Assembly (NCBI GenBank): GCA_036278595.1
Contig: DASUKS010000171.1
Span: forward strand, 1 to 17,777
DNA length: 17,777 nt
Direction of reading: 5' to 3'
Source: JADMII01 sp036278595
GTDB taxonomy: Bacteria > Chloroflexota > Dehalococcoidia > DSTF01 > JACRBR01
The notes under the pieces: model-generated
The model's input: only the letters and a program-made list of their open reading frames with translations
Told to the model about the DNA's origin: nothing
Databases searched by the model: none
Part shown: in pieces, positions 7,140-14,334 of the stretch
Numbering within the stretch: the stretch's first letter is position 1
How the letters are laid out: every line of letters begins with the position of its first letter
Made by a program: the position numbers and the translations under genes

Positions 7140-7149
7140 AGGGGGATGG

Positions 7150-8193
7150 ATGACCGATCAGCAGCGCGTGCCCGTCGGGTTGCGTTTCCACGAAGCCGGC
7201 AAGGTCTACTACTACGACGCCGGCGAGCACGACCTCGATGTCGGGAACTATGTCGTCGTCGAGACCTCCCACGGGCTGGAGATCGGCCGCGTCGTCATCT
7301 CGCCCGACCAGGTCCTCGGCAACGAGATCCGCGAGGCGCTCAAGCCCGTCGTCCGCATCGCCACGCCCGACGACCTTGCCCGCTCGCGGGAACTGAAGGA
7401 TCGCGCGCAAGACGAGCTGCGCGAGGCGAAGCGCCGGGCGTCCGACCAGCGTCTCGACATGCAGATCCAGTCCGGCGAGTACAACCTGGACGGCTCGCAG
7501 ATCACGTTCTACTTCACCGCGCCCGACCGCGTGGACTTCCGCTCGCTCGTCCGCGACCTCTCATCGCAGTTCGGCACCCGCGTGCAGATGCTGCAGGTCG
7601 GTGAGCGCGACCGCGCGAAGCTCGTCGATGGCTACGACGTCTGTGGCCAGCGGTTGTGCTGCGCGTCATGGCAGACGTCGTTCCCCGCCGTCTCGATCAA
7701 GATGGCGAAAGAACAGGACCTGCCGCTGAACCCGCAGAAGATCTCCGGCGTCTGCGGCCGCCTCTACTGCTGCCTGACGTTCGAGTACGAGGCCTACCGC
7801 GAGCTGCGTGGCCAGATGCCGAAGGTCGGGTCGATGGTCTCGACGCCGGCCGGCGAGGCGAAAGTCAACAGCGTCAATGTCATGAAGAAGACGGTGACGC
7901 TCTGGCTTACGGAGCAGCACCAACTCATGGAGATGCCTGCCATCGACTTGCAGATGCAGTACGGACTCACTGTGCGGCCCGTCGAGCTCGTCGAGCAGAT
8001 CGAAGCGCCCCTCCGCGCCCCCGAGGCAGCCCCGTCGGAACCCGCGGCGCCCCCCGAAGGCGAAGCCGCTCCCGGGGAGGCCCGCGAGCAGGTCACCGAG
8101 CGCATCGACTCCGGCGAGGACGCCGCGCAGAAGCGCCGCCGCCGCGGCCGCCGTGGCGGACGCAACCGCCGCCGCCCGGACGGCGGAGCGTAG
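7150..8193 (+). CDS. ricT: RicT/PSP1-family protein (YaaT-like)
   Basis: The 347-aa protein has a PSP1 domain from about residue 8 to 225. It contains conserved cysteine groups GYDVCGQRLCC (Cys165, 170, 171) and KISGVCGRLYCC (Cys202, 207, 208), the residues that in Bacillus RicT help carry Fe-S clusters in the RicA-RicF-RicT complex (mRNA maturation with RNase Y, biofilm and sporulation control). No ricA or ricF is visible here, so the partner set is unknown. After residue 275 there is an Ala/Pro/Glu-rich linker and then an Arg-rich tail (KRRRRGRRGGRNRRR), probably disordered and suited to RNA or ribosome binding. The ATG at 7150 follows a G-rich stretch (7140-7146) that can serve as Shine-Dalgarno. 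An out-of-frame ATG at 7146 precedes it. It lies 56 nt after holB, probably in one transcript. Confidence 0.92.
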   Translation: MTDQQRVPVGLRFHEAGKVYYYDAGEHDLDVGNYVVVETSHGLEIGRVVISPDQVLGNEIREALKPVVRIATPDDLARSRELKDRAQDELREAKRRASDQRLDMQIQSGEYNLDGSQITFYFTAPDRVDFRSLVRDLSSQFGTRVQMLQVGERDRAKLVDGYDVCGQRLCCASWQTSFPAVSIKMAKEQDLPLNPQKISGVCGRLYCCLTFEYEAYRELRGQMPKVGSMVSTPAGEAKVNSVNVMKKTVTLWLTEQHQLMEMPAIDLQMQYGLTVRPVELVEQIEAPLRAPEAAPSEPAAPPEGEAAPGEAREQVTERIDSGEDAAQKRRRRGRRGGRNRRRPDGGA

Positions 8194-8266
8194 TCGAACA
8201 CCTCTCGCAGCCAGCACGTAACGCGCAATGACGAGTCGCGTTGTGCCCACGCTGCCCTCGCAGCGC

Positions 8267-8295
8267 TGTCATTCTGAATGCAGTGAAGAATGTCT
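8267..8295. repeat. degenerate dispersed palindromic repeat (CATTCT...AGAATG type)
   Basis: CATTCT at 8270-8275 and AGAATG at 8287-8292 form a 6-bp stem around an 11-nt centre, within a stretch starting TGTCATTCTGAATG. It resembles a dispersed intergenic repeat with the core GTCATTCTGAGCG and AGCGAAGAATCT that I recall from Chloroflexota and other bacterial genomes. This copy would be degenerate in the centre. It lies at the convergent ricT/permease boundary, the usual setting for such elements. Only one copy is in the window, so its repeat status rests on memory. Confidence 0.5.
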
Positions 8296-8301
8296 CCGGC
8301 C

Positions 8302-8316
8302 CAACGACACTCGTTG
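8302..8316. terminator. short hairpin in the convergent ricT/permease gap
   Basis: CAACGA at 8302-8307 and TCGTTG at 8311-8316 form a perfect 6-bp stem with a 3-nt loop. Together with the palindrome at 8270-8292 it is the best candidate for a bidirectional 3'-end structure in this 180-nt gap. There is no U-run, so intrinsic termination is doubtful. Nothing else in 8194-8373 looks like a gene. Confidence 0.25.
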
Positions 8317-8373
8317 TGCGCAGCAAACCACTGACATCAGCCGTGACCTGCGACCTCTAACCCGCGACCGGAA

Positions 8374-9324
8374 TCACCGCGTCCGCGGATCGAGCGCGTC
8401 GCGCAGCCCGTCGCCGAGGAACGTGAAGCAAAGCATGAGCAGCGCCACCGCTGCCGCCGGCGGGATGACGTTCCAGACGTTGCGCTGGATCGTCGTGTAG
8501 CCGATCGAGACCAGCGTCCCCAGGCTCGCCGCAGGCGGCGGTACACCGAAGCCGATGAAGCTCAGCGCGGCCTCCGCGAAGATCGCCACCGGGATCCCGA
8601 ACGTGATGGCGACGATCACCGGACCGAGCGTGTTCGGCAGCATGTGCTGCACCACGATCCGCCACCGAGGCGCGCCGAGCGCCTGTGCCGCGAGCACGAA
8701 GTCGCGTTCACCCAGCGATAGCATCTGACCGCGCACGAGGCGTGCGATCGTCGTCCACTGGATCATGCCGATAGCGACGATGATCAAGATCTTCTGGTTC
8801 GTCAGCACGGGAATGTCGCGCCCCGTCAGGATCGAACGCATCAGGATGATGAAGATCAGGTCCGGAAACGCATACATCACGTCCGTGACGCGCATGAGCA
8901 GGTTATCGGTCAGCTTGCCGCCGAGCGCCGCGCCTGCGCCGACGAGAAGGCCCAGCGCGAGCACCAGCACCTGCGTACCGAGCCCAATCTGCAGTGAGAT
9001 CCGGAGGCCTTCGAGCGTGCGCGCCCACATGTCGCGGCCAAGCTGGTCCGTGCCAAGCCAGTGATTCGCCGTCGGGCCGAGTTGCTTGACGGCGGGATCG
9101 TAGTTCTGGTCGTTGGGCCCGTACCGCCCGAGGACACCAAGGTGCGGCCCAAGAAACGCGACAAACGCGATCACGCAGATGGCGATCAGCCCGAACATCG
9201 CGAGCCGATTCTTGATCAGCCGCCGCCATGCGTCCCACCACAGCCCGCGCTGACGGCCGAGTACCACCTCAGGTTCTACTACTGCCGGCTGTGCCGCCGC
9301 TGATTGCGCGCCTGACGTTGCCAT
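8374..9324 (-). CDS. ABC transporter permease, DppC/OppC type (operon A)
   Basis: This 316-aa inner-membrane subunit would form half of the channel of a peptide/nickel/opine-class importer. The cytoplasmic N-terminus holds RGLWWDAWRRLIKNRLAM, typical of the OppC N-terminal segment, followed by the first membrane helix at about 43-59. HWLGTDQLGRDMWAR at 88-102 is the DppC signature, and several further helices follow. The EAA loop that contacts the ATPase is AAQALGAPRWRIVVQHMLPN at 212-231. The end FLGDGLRDALDPRTR is shared almost exactly with the operon B paralogue. Its ATG overlaps the TGA of the DppB-type gene by one base (TGATG), indicating translational coupling. It is the last gene of its operon and no ATPase follows. 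Substrate unknown. Confidence 0.95.
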   Translation of the reverse strand: MATSGAQSAAAQPAVVEPEVVLGRQRGLWWDAWRRLIKNRLAMFGLIAICVIAFVAFLGPHLGVLGRYGPNDQNYDPAVKQLGPTANHWLGTDQLGRDMWARTLEGLRISLQIGLGTQVLVLALGLLVGAGAALGGKLTDNLLMRVTDVMYAFPDLIFIILMRSILTGRDIPVLTNQKILIIVAIGMIQWTTIARLVRGQMLSLGERDFVLAAQALGAPRWRIVVQHMLPNTLGPVIVAITFGIPVAIFAEAALSFIGFGVPPPAASLGTLVSIGYTTIQRNVWNVIPPAAAVALLMLCFTFLGDGLRDALDPRTR

Positions 9325-10280
9325 CAGCGATACCGGATCCTCGGGTCGACGACCGCGTACGCGATGTCGACCAGCAGGTTGGCGAACGTCACGATCACCG
9401 TATAGAACAGCACGCTGCCCATGATCATCGCGTAGTCTCGCCGTTCGACCGCCGTCACGAATGCGCGGCCAACACCGGGGATATTGAACATGGTCTCAAT
9501 GATGAACGAGCCGGTCACAAGCGCCGCTGCGACCGGACCGATGATCGTCAGCACCGGTATCAGCGCGTTCTTCATCGTGTGCCGGAGCACCACGCGCATC
9601 TCAGTGACTCCCTTCGCACGCGCTGTGCGAATGTAGTCCTGGTGCAACACTTCCAGCACGCTCGCGCGTGTCACCCGGGCGATGAAGGCCGCCGGCAACA
9701 CGCTCACCGCGACGACGGGGATGATCAGCTTCCGCCACTCGTAAGCGGCGGGATCGAGCACGTCCTTGAACTGGGTCGGGCCGCCCCACCCGAGGGAGTC
9801 GAGCCAGTGCAGGTTCACCGAGAAGATCACCACCAGGAACGCGCCCATGATGAAGTTGGGCACCGCGGCTCCAATCGTCGCGAACACCACACCGATATAG
9901 TCCAGCGGACCGTTCTGATTGAGCGCAGATAGCGTGCCGAGCGTCAGGCCGACGACTACGGCTGCCACCAGCCCCATCACGCCAAGCTGCGCCGTGACGA
10001 AGAACCCGTCGCGCAGCAGCGTCGATACGTCGCGGTCGCCCTGGAATGACAGACCGAGGTCGCCGTGCCCGGCGTCCCACAGGTAGAGTCCGTACTGCTT
10101 CCAGAGCGGCTGGTCCAGGTGGTACCGGCGGTTCAATGCTTCATTAACCGCCGGGGGTAGCGCCTTGTCTGAGGTGAACGGCCCGCCGGGGACGGCGTGC
10201 ATCGCGAAGAACGTGATCGTGGCCACGGCCCAGAGGACGGGGATCACCCAGAGAACGCGGCGGATCGTGTAACCGGCCAT
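9324..10280 (-). CDS. ABC transporter permease, DppB/OppB type (operon A)
   Basis: This 318-aa membrane subunit pairs with the DppC-type protein. YTIRRVLWVIPVLWAVATITFFAMHAVPGGPF is the family N-terminus with the first membrane helix (about 8-28). YHLDQPLWKQYGLYLW near 53-68 lies in the large periplasmic loop and contains the conserved HLDxPxxxQY block. The EAA loop is TARAKGVTEMRVVLRHTMKNALIP at about 219-242. The C-terminus YAVVDPRIRY is shared with the operon B paralogue, and the two proteins are roughly half identical by eye. Its start lies only 6 nt after a strong GC hairpin and has no separate Shine-Dalgarno outside that hairpin, so its translation is probably limited or controlled by the structure. 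Confidence 0.95.
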   Translation of the reverse strand: MAGYTIRRVLWVIPVLWAVATITFFAMHAVPGGPFTSDKALPPAVNEALNRRYHLDQPLWKQYGLYLWDAGHGDLGLSFQGDRDVSTLLRDGFFVTAQLGVMGLVAAVVVGLTLGTLSALNQNGPLDYIGVVFATIGAAVPNFIMGAFLVVIFSVNLHWLDSLGWGGPTQFKDVLDPAAYEWRKLIIPVVAVSVLPAAFIARVTRASVLEVLHQDYIRTARAKGVTEMRVVLRHTMKNALIPVLTIIGPVAAALVTGSFIIETMFNIPGVGRAFVTAVERRDYAMIMGSVLFYTVIVTFANLLVDIAYAVVDPRIRYR

Positions 10281-10286
10281 GAGACT

Positions 10287-10320
10287 CGGGAGCGGGAGCC
10301 CACCCGGGCTCCCGCTCCCG
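10287..10320 (-). promoter_or_regulatory. strong GC hairpin between lipoprotein and permease genes (operon A)
   Basis: CGGGAGCGGGAGCC at 10287-10300 is perfectly complementary to 10307-10320, a 14-bp stem with a 6-nt loop that can close one more pair. It sits between the lipoprotein stop and the permease ATG in the direction of transcription and lacks a U-tract. Such hairpins usually stabilise the upstream mRNA against 3' exonucleases or partly terminate, giving more binding protein than permease. Confidence 0.7.
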
Positions 10321-10348
10321 CAACTCTACTCCTGAAGCCGCCCCGCGG

Positions 10349-12133
10349 CTACTTCTTCACGTACCAGTTTTCGACTGCATAGTTGCCCGGCGTGCCGGCG
10401 TTGATGACGCCGTTCGACACGACACCGCCCAGCTTCGAGCTGATCAGGAACGGCAGCGAGTCCTGGTAGATCGGGATGATGCCGCAGAGCCGCGTAACGA
10501 TCAGCGTCTCCACCTTCTGGTACGCCGCGATGCGCGCGTCCTCGCTGGTCGCGTTTGCCGCGTCCTTGTAGGCGGCATCCACGTCCGGGTCAGAGCAGTT
10601 GTACTTGTTGTTCCCACCGCCCGTGTTGAAGAGACCGACGAGCGGGTTCTCGATGTCCGGGTAGTCCAGCTGCCAGCCGCCCTGGAAGAGTTGGAACTGC
10701 TCGTTGTTGAACGCCGCCGACCGCGCCTTTGAGTCGACGAACTGCGTGTCGACGTTCACCCCAATCGCCTTCCACGCCTTCTGCAGGAAGTCACCTTCGT
10801 TCCTGCGCTCCGGCGTGTCGCGGTAGATCAACGTGAAGGTCGGCAGGCCCTGGCCGTTCGGGTAGCCGGCGTCGGCGAGCGCCTTCTTGGCGGCGTCAAC
10901 GTCGAAGCCGATCTTCGACTGGAACGGGTCGTTACCCTGGTAGCCCTTCAGGCCCTTCACGAGCCAGTAGGTCGCCGGCGTGTTGACGCCGTCGTACACG
11001 GCCTCCGAGAGCGCCTGACGGTCGATCGCGCGCGAGAGCGCGAGCCGCAGGTTGTACGCCTTCTGGTCGTTGTCGCCGGTGCCGCCGAGCACCGGGTTCT
11101 TCATCTGCACCTCGATGGTCGTGATGCGTGACGATGGCACGATGAGCAGTTCGTCCTTGAGCGAGCTGTCGCCCTTCGCGACGGTCGAGTCGGTCGCGAG
11201 GATCTGCGTCGCCTGCAGCTCGCCGTTCTGGAACGCCTTGAAGGCGGCGGACAGATCATCGATGAACCTGATCGTGATCTGCTGGATCGCCGGCTTTTGG
11301 CCGCTCCAGTTCGGGTTCGGCACGAGCGTCGCGTGGTCCTTCGCGACGACTTCCTTCAGCGTGTATGGCCCGTTCGTGACGATGTTCGCCGGGTCGGTCC
11401 ACTTGTCACCGTCCTTGGTGATCACGGCCTTCGGCGACGGGAATGTTGCCCACAGCGACCAGATCGTCTTGAACGTGGCGATCGGCTTGTTCAGCGTGAA
11501 CTCGAGCGTCGTCGGGTCAGTCGCCTTGACGCCGAGCGCGTCGGTGAGCGCCTGCGTCTGCGACGCGTCCTTGTTGTTGAAGAGGTCGTCACAGCCCTTC
11601 AGCTCGCCGAGGCCGGCACCCAGCACGTACTGGTACGGGCTGGCGACGTCCGCCGAGCATTCTCGCTGGAAGCCGAAGACGAAGTCGTCCGCCGTCAGTG
11701 CCGATCCGTCTGACCACTTCAGGCCTGCCTTGAGCTTGACGGTGTAGACGTTGCCGTTCACCGTCGGATCGCCGTCGGCCATCCCCGGTACGACCTTGAC
11801 GCCGCCGTTGCCGTCGTCCGTCAGGTTATAGAGCCCGCGGAAGAGCATGCGCTCGACCGCGATGTCCTGCTCGAAGTTCGAGCGGTGCGGGTCATAGAAC
11901 TCCGGCTCGGGCGACTGGATCGTGATCTTCTGCTGATCCGCCGGCGCCGCGTCGGCCTGGCTGCCGCCGGTGCTCGTCGAGCCCGCGGCCGGTGTGTTAC
12001 CGCCCCCGCCGCCGGCGCCTGCCGTCGCGGTCTTGTCAGAGCTGCTCGTGCCGCCGCCGCAGGCCGCCGCGATGACCAACATGGCGGTCATCGAGCCTGC
12101 GAGCAGCAGGAACAGCTTCTTCCGTATCTTCAT
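10349..12133 (-). CDS. ABC transporter substrate-binding lipoprotein, family 5 (OppA/DppA-like, operon A)
   Basis: This 594-aa protein would be exported and lipid-anchored, capturing oligopeptides or a related solute for the permease pair. The signal peptide MKIRKKLFLLLAGSMTAMLV ends in the lipobox AAAC with Cys25, followed by a Gly/Ser/Thr/Ala-rich linker to about residue 66. The family 5 features are LKWSDGSALTADDFVFGFQR at 138-157, NGPYTLKE at 254-261, a domain II with LRLALSRAIDRQALSEAVYDG near 362-382, and GWQLDYPD at 486-493. The start at 12133 has the strong Shine-Dalgarno GGGAGG 4 nt upstream. The frame continues upstream to an ATG at 12184, but that stretch is the leader RNA. Ligand cannot be told. 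It heads operon A. Confidence 0.95.
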   Translation of the reverse strand: MKIRKKLFLLLAGSMTAMLVIAAACGGGTSSSDKTATAGAGGGGGNTPAAGSTSTGGSQADAAPADQQKITIQSPEPEFYDPHRSNFEQDIAVERMLFRGLYNLTDDGNGGVKVVPGMADGDPTVNGNVYTVKLKAGLKWSDGSALTADDFVFGFQRECSADVASPYQYVLGAGLGELKGCDDLFNNKDASQTQALTDALGVKATDPTTLEFTLNKPIATFKTIWSLWATFPSPKAVITKDGDKWTDPANIVTNGPYTLKEVVAKDHATLVPNPNWSGQKPAIQQITIRFIDDLSAAFKAFQNGELQATQILATDSTVAKGDSSLKDELLIVPSSRITTIEVQMKNPVLGGTGDNDQKAYNLRLALSRAIDRQALSEAVYDGVNTPATYWLVKGLKGYQGNDPFQSKIGFDVDAAKKALADAGYPNGQGLPTFTLIYRDTPERRNEGDFLQKAWKAIGVNVDTQFVDSKARSAAFNNEQFQLFQGGWQLDYPDIENPLVGLFNTGGGNNKYNCSDPDVDAAYKDAANATSEDARIAAYQKVETLIVTRLCGIIPIYQDSLPFLISSKLGGVVSNGVINAGTPGNYAVENWYVKK

Positions 12134-12147
12134 GCTTCCTCCCTCAC

Positions 12148-12169
12148 AAGGCGGACACTCGTCCACCTT
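12148..12169 (-). promoter_or_regulatory. leader hairpin before the operon A Shine-Dalgarno
   Basis: In the transcript, AAGGTGGA (12169-12162) pairs with TCCGCCTT (12155-12148) as 8 bp including one G-U, with a 6-nt loop. The Shine-Dalgarno follows a few bases later. The same stem with a different loop lies at the equivalent place before the operon B lipoprotein gene, so the stem is conserved while the loop changes. Confidence 0.55.
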
Positions 12170-12190
12170 CCTCCAACGCTGCATGCGGGG

Positions 12191-12208
12191 CCGCCTGGGC
12201 CCGGGCGG
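12191..12208 (-). promoter_or_regulatory. GC palindrome in the operon A leader
   Basis: CCGCC at 12191-12195 and GGCGG at 12204-12208 enclose GGGCCC. The element lies 58 bases upstream of the lipoprotein ATG, the same distance as its counterpart at 16174-16191 in operon B. Confidence 0.4.
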
Positions 12209-12253
12209 GTCTGCTCGCGCTGCACCTCCTCCGTGCCTCGCCTGTTTGAGAGA

Positions 12254-12281
12254 TTGCCAAGCTATCGCGCGGATGGTAGCA
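12254..12281 (-). promoter_or_regulatory. operon A promoter (TGCTACCAT) with downstream TTGGCAA box
   Basis: On the minus strand TGCTACCAT (12281-12273) is an extended -10. Transcription would start near 12266, leaving a leader of about 130 nt. The short inverted repeat TTGGCAA (12260-12254) follows, exactly as far from the -10 as in operon B, and could be an operator in the early transcribed region. No good -35 hexamer is visible here. Confidence 0.5.
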
Positions 12282-12360
12282 GCGGCACCCAGAATATGCT
12301 AGCTGTCGTGCCACGATGGCACGGCTTGTCGTGCTGACGTGTGATTCGTCCGAGTGGCTC

Positions 12361-13332
12361 TTAGCGCGTTCGAGGATCGAGCGCGTCGCGCAGCCCGTCG
12401 CCGAGGAACTGGAAGCTGAGGAACGTGATCGCCAGGGCCAGCGCCGGGAAGAAGATCGGCCACGGCGTCGCCGAGACGGCGCCATACCCGTCGTAGATCA
12501 TGTTTCCCCAGTCGGCGAGCGGCGGGCGGATACCGATGCCGATGAACGAGAGCGTCGCCTCCGTGAAGATCGCCGACGGGATGCCGAACGTCAGCGCCAC
12601 GATCACCGGGCTCAGGGTGTTCGGCAGCATGTGCCGCAGCACGATGCGCATCCGAGTCGCCCCGATCGCCTCCGCCGCGATCACGTAGTCGGTCGTCTTT
12701 AGCGAGAGCATCTGCCCGCGGATCAGCCGCGCGAGGTTCACCCACGCGACGAGCCCGATCGCGAAGAACACGACGAAGAGCCCGCCGACGTACGAGGCCA
12801 GCCGCGTGCCGGCGAGCACCTGCTGCAGCAGGATCACGAACAGCAGGTCAGGGAAGGCGTACACGACGTCGGTGAGCCGCATGAGGATTGCGTCCGCCCA
12901 CTTACCGCCGAGCGCCGCGCCGCCGCCCACCACGATCGCGATCCCGAGGATGATGAACTGCACGAACACGCCGACGCCCAGCGAGTTGCGCGCGCCGTAG
13001 ATCACGCGCGAGAGCGTGTCCTGGCCCGAGAGGTTCGTCCCAAACAGGTGTGACGCCGATGGGTCTTCGATGATGTGGCCGGAGAAGATCTCCTGGTAGC
13101 CGTACGGCGCGATCAGCGGTGCGAACACCGCGGCGATCGTGAACAGCAGGATGATGATGCCGCCGAGGACGGCAAGTCGGTTCTTGAGCAGCCGGTGGAA
13201 TGCATCCGACCACAGACCGCGCGCCCTGCCGCGGACGTAGAGCTCGGGAAGCGCGATCGCGGCCGCGGCCTCGCTTGTCGCAACCGCCGCCGGCGGCGAG
13301 GAGGCGGTCCTCTGTGCGTGATCCTGTGCCAT
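12361..13332 (-). CDS. ABC transporter permease, DppC/OppC type (operon B)
   Basis: This 323-aa membrane subunit is paralogous to the one at 8374-9324. It shares RGLWSDAFHRLLKNRLAV at about 38-55 with that protein, followed by a first membrane helix at about 56-76. HLFGTNLSGQDTLSRVIYGAR at 95-115 corresponds to the family GTDxxGRD block, here with Ser-Gly-Gln-Asp in place of Gly-Arg-Asp. The EAA loop is AAEAIGATRMRIVLRHMLPN at 219-238, and it ends FLGDGLRDALDPRTR. AGGAGG lies 9 nt before the ATG, in the 17-nt gap after the DppB-type gene. It is the last gene of operon B. After its TAA comes the operon A promoter region, with no ATPase gene between. Substrate unknown. Confidence 0.95.
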   Translation of the reverse strand: MAQDHAQRTASSPPAAVATSEAAAAIALPELYVRGRARGLWSDAFHRLLKNRLAVLGGIIILLFTIAAVFAPLIAPYGYQEIFSGHIIEDPSASHLFGTNLSGQDTLSRVIYGARNSLGVGVFVQFIILGIAIVVGGGAALGGKWADAILMRLTDVVYAFPDLLFVILLQQVLAGTRLASYVGGLFVVFFAIGLVAWVNLARLIRGQMLSLKTTDYVIAAEAIGATRMRIVLRHMLPNTLSPVIVALTFGIPSAIFTEATLSFIGIGIRPPLADWGNMIYDGYGAVSATPWPIFFPALALAITFLSFQFLGDGLRDALDPRTR

Positions 13333-13349
13333 CGCTCAGCCCCTCCTGC

Positions 13350-14282
13350 TCACGAGTAGCGGATCCGCGGATCGACGACGGCGTACAGCAGGTCGACGAT
13401 CAGGTTTGCGATGACGATGATCGTGGCGTACAGGAGCGTTGTTGCCATGATCATCGGATAGTCGCGGCCGAGGATCGCCTGCACGTACGCCCGGCCGATG
13501 CCCGGGATGGCAAAGAAATACTCGATGACGAACGAGCCGGTCAGCAGGCCGGCGGAGATCGGGCCGATCAGCGTCAGCACCGGGATCATCGCGTTCCGGA
13601 CGATGTGCCGGAGCGTGATCACACGCTCACGCAGGCCCTTGGCTCGCGCCGTGCGCACGTAGTCCTGGTTCATCACCTCGAGCATGCTCGCGCGCGTGAT
13701 GCGGGCGATGTACGCCGCGGGAAGCGAGCCGAGCGAGATGACCGGCAGGACTGCCGGCTTCCAGTCGGTGATGCCGTCCGACCATCCGACCGCGGGTAGC
13801 CAGTGGAGTTTCACGGCGAACAGGATCACGAGCATGATCCCCAGCACGAAGTTGGGCGTCGATGCGCCGAGCGTCGCGAAGCCGACCGACAGGTAATCAA
13901 GCACGGAGTTCCGCCGCACCGCCGCGAGGATCCCCAGGAAGATGCCCACGATGCTTGCATAGAGGGTCGTCAGGATGCCGAGCTCGACCGTCGGCCGCCA
14001 GCTCTGCCCGAGGATATTGTTGACCGTGTCCCCCTGCCGCACGAGGTCCGGGCCGAAGTCCCCCTGCAGCAGGTCGCCCATGTAGTAGCCGTACTGTTTC
14101 CAGACGGGCTCGTCGAGATGATACTTCGAGATCAGCGCCTGCCGTGCCGCTGCCGAGCTCTTGCCGGAACCCGCCTCGAACGGGCCGCCCTGCACCAGGT
14201 GCATGAGCCCGAACGTGATGAGCGTGACCAGCCAGAGGATAGGAATGATCCAGAGGAGGCGGCGGAGGAAGTACCCGGTCAT
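13350..14282 (-). CDS. ABC transporter permease, DppB/OppB type (operon B)
   Basis: This 310-aa membrane subunit would pair with the DppC-type permease that follows it. It begins MTGYFLRRLLWIIPILWLVTLITFGLMHLVQGGPF, the family N-terminus, and carries YHLDEPVWKQYGYYM near 54-68. The EAA loop is TARAKGLRERVITLRHIVRNAMIP at about 211-234, and LLTGSFVIEYFFAIPGIGRAY follows shortly after it. It ends YAVVDPRIRY like the operon A paralogue. Its ATG lies 11 nt after the UUCG-capped hairpin that separates it from the lipoprotein gene, with only a weak AGG as possible Shine-Dalgarno. Confidence 0.95.
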   Translation of the reverse strand: MTGYFLRRLLWIIPILWLVTLITFGLMHLVQGGPFEAGSGKSSAAARQALISKYHLDEPVWKQYGYYMGDLLQGDFGPDLVRQGDTVNNILGQSWRPTVELGILTTLYASIVGIFLGILAAVRRNSVLDYLSVGFATLGASTPNFVLGIMLVILFAVKLHWLPAVGWSDGITDWKPAVLPVISLGSLPAAYIARITRASMLEVMNQDYVRTARAKGLRERVITLRHIVRNAMIPVLTLIGPISAGLLTGSFVIEYFFAIPGIGRAYVQAILGRDYPMIMATTLLYATIIVIANLIVDLLYAVVDPRIRYS

Positions 14283-14293
14283 GGGTGGAACCT

Positions 14294-14321
14294 CGGGGGG
14301 AGGCCCGAAGGCCTCCCCCCG
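14294..14321 (-). promoter_or_regulatory. UUCG-capped GC hairpin between lipoprotein and permease genes (operon B)
   Basis: CGGGGGGAGGCC at 14294-14305 is perfectly complementary to 14310-14321. On the transcribed strand the loop reads UUCG closed by C-G, the exceptionally stable UNCG tetraloop. It occupies the same place as the hairpin at 10287-10320, between binding-protein and permease genes, and lacks a U-tract. mRNA stabilisation or partial termination is the likely role. Confidence 0.75.
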
Positions 14322-14334
14322 CTAATCGCTGCGC

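Noticed and set aside
12134..12184. 17-residue extension of the operon A lipoprotein (starting MQRWRK)
   Set aside because: It would place non-signal residues before a standard lipoprotein signal peptide. The equivalent operon B stretch is out of frame, and the conservation is better explained by the leader RNA.
12134..12210. T-box riboswitch in the transporter leaders
   Set aside because: GGTGGA is reminiscent of the T-box core, but the AGGGTGGNACCGCG consensus, a stem I with specifier loop and an alternative terminator are not visible.
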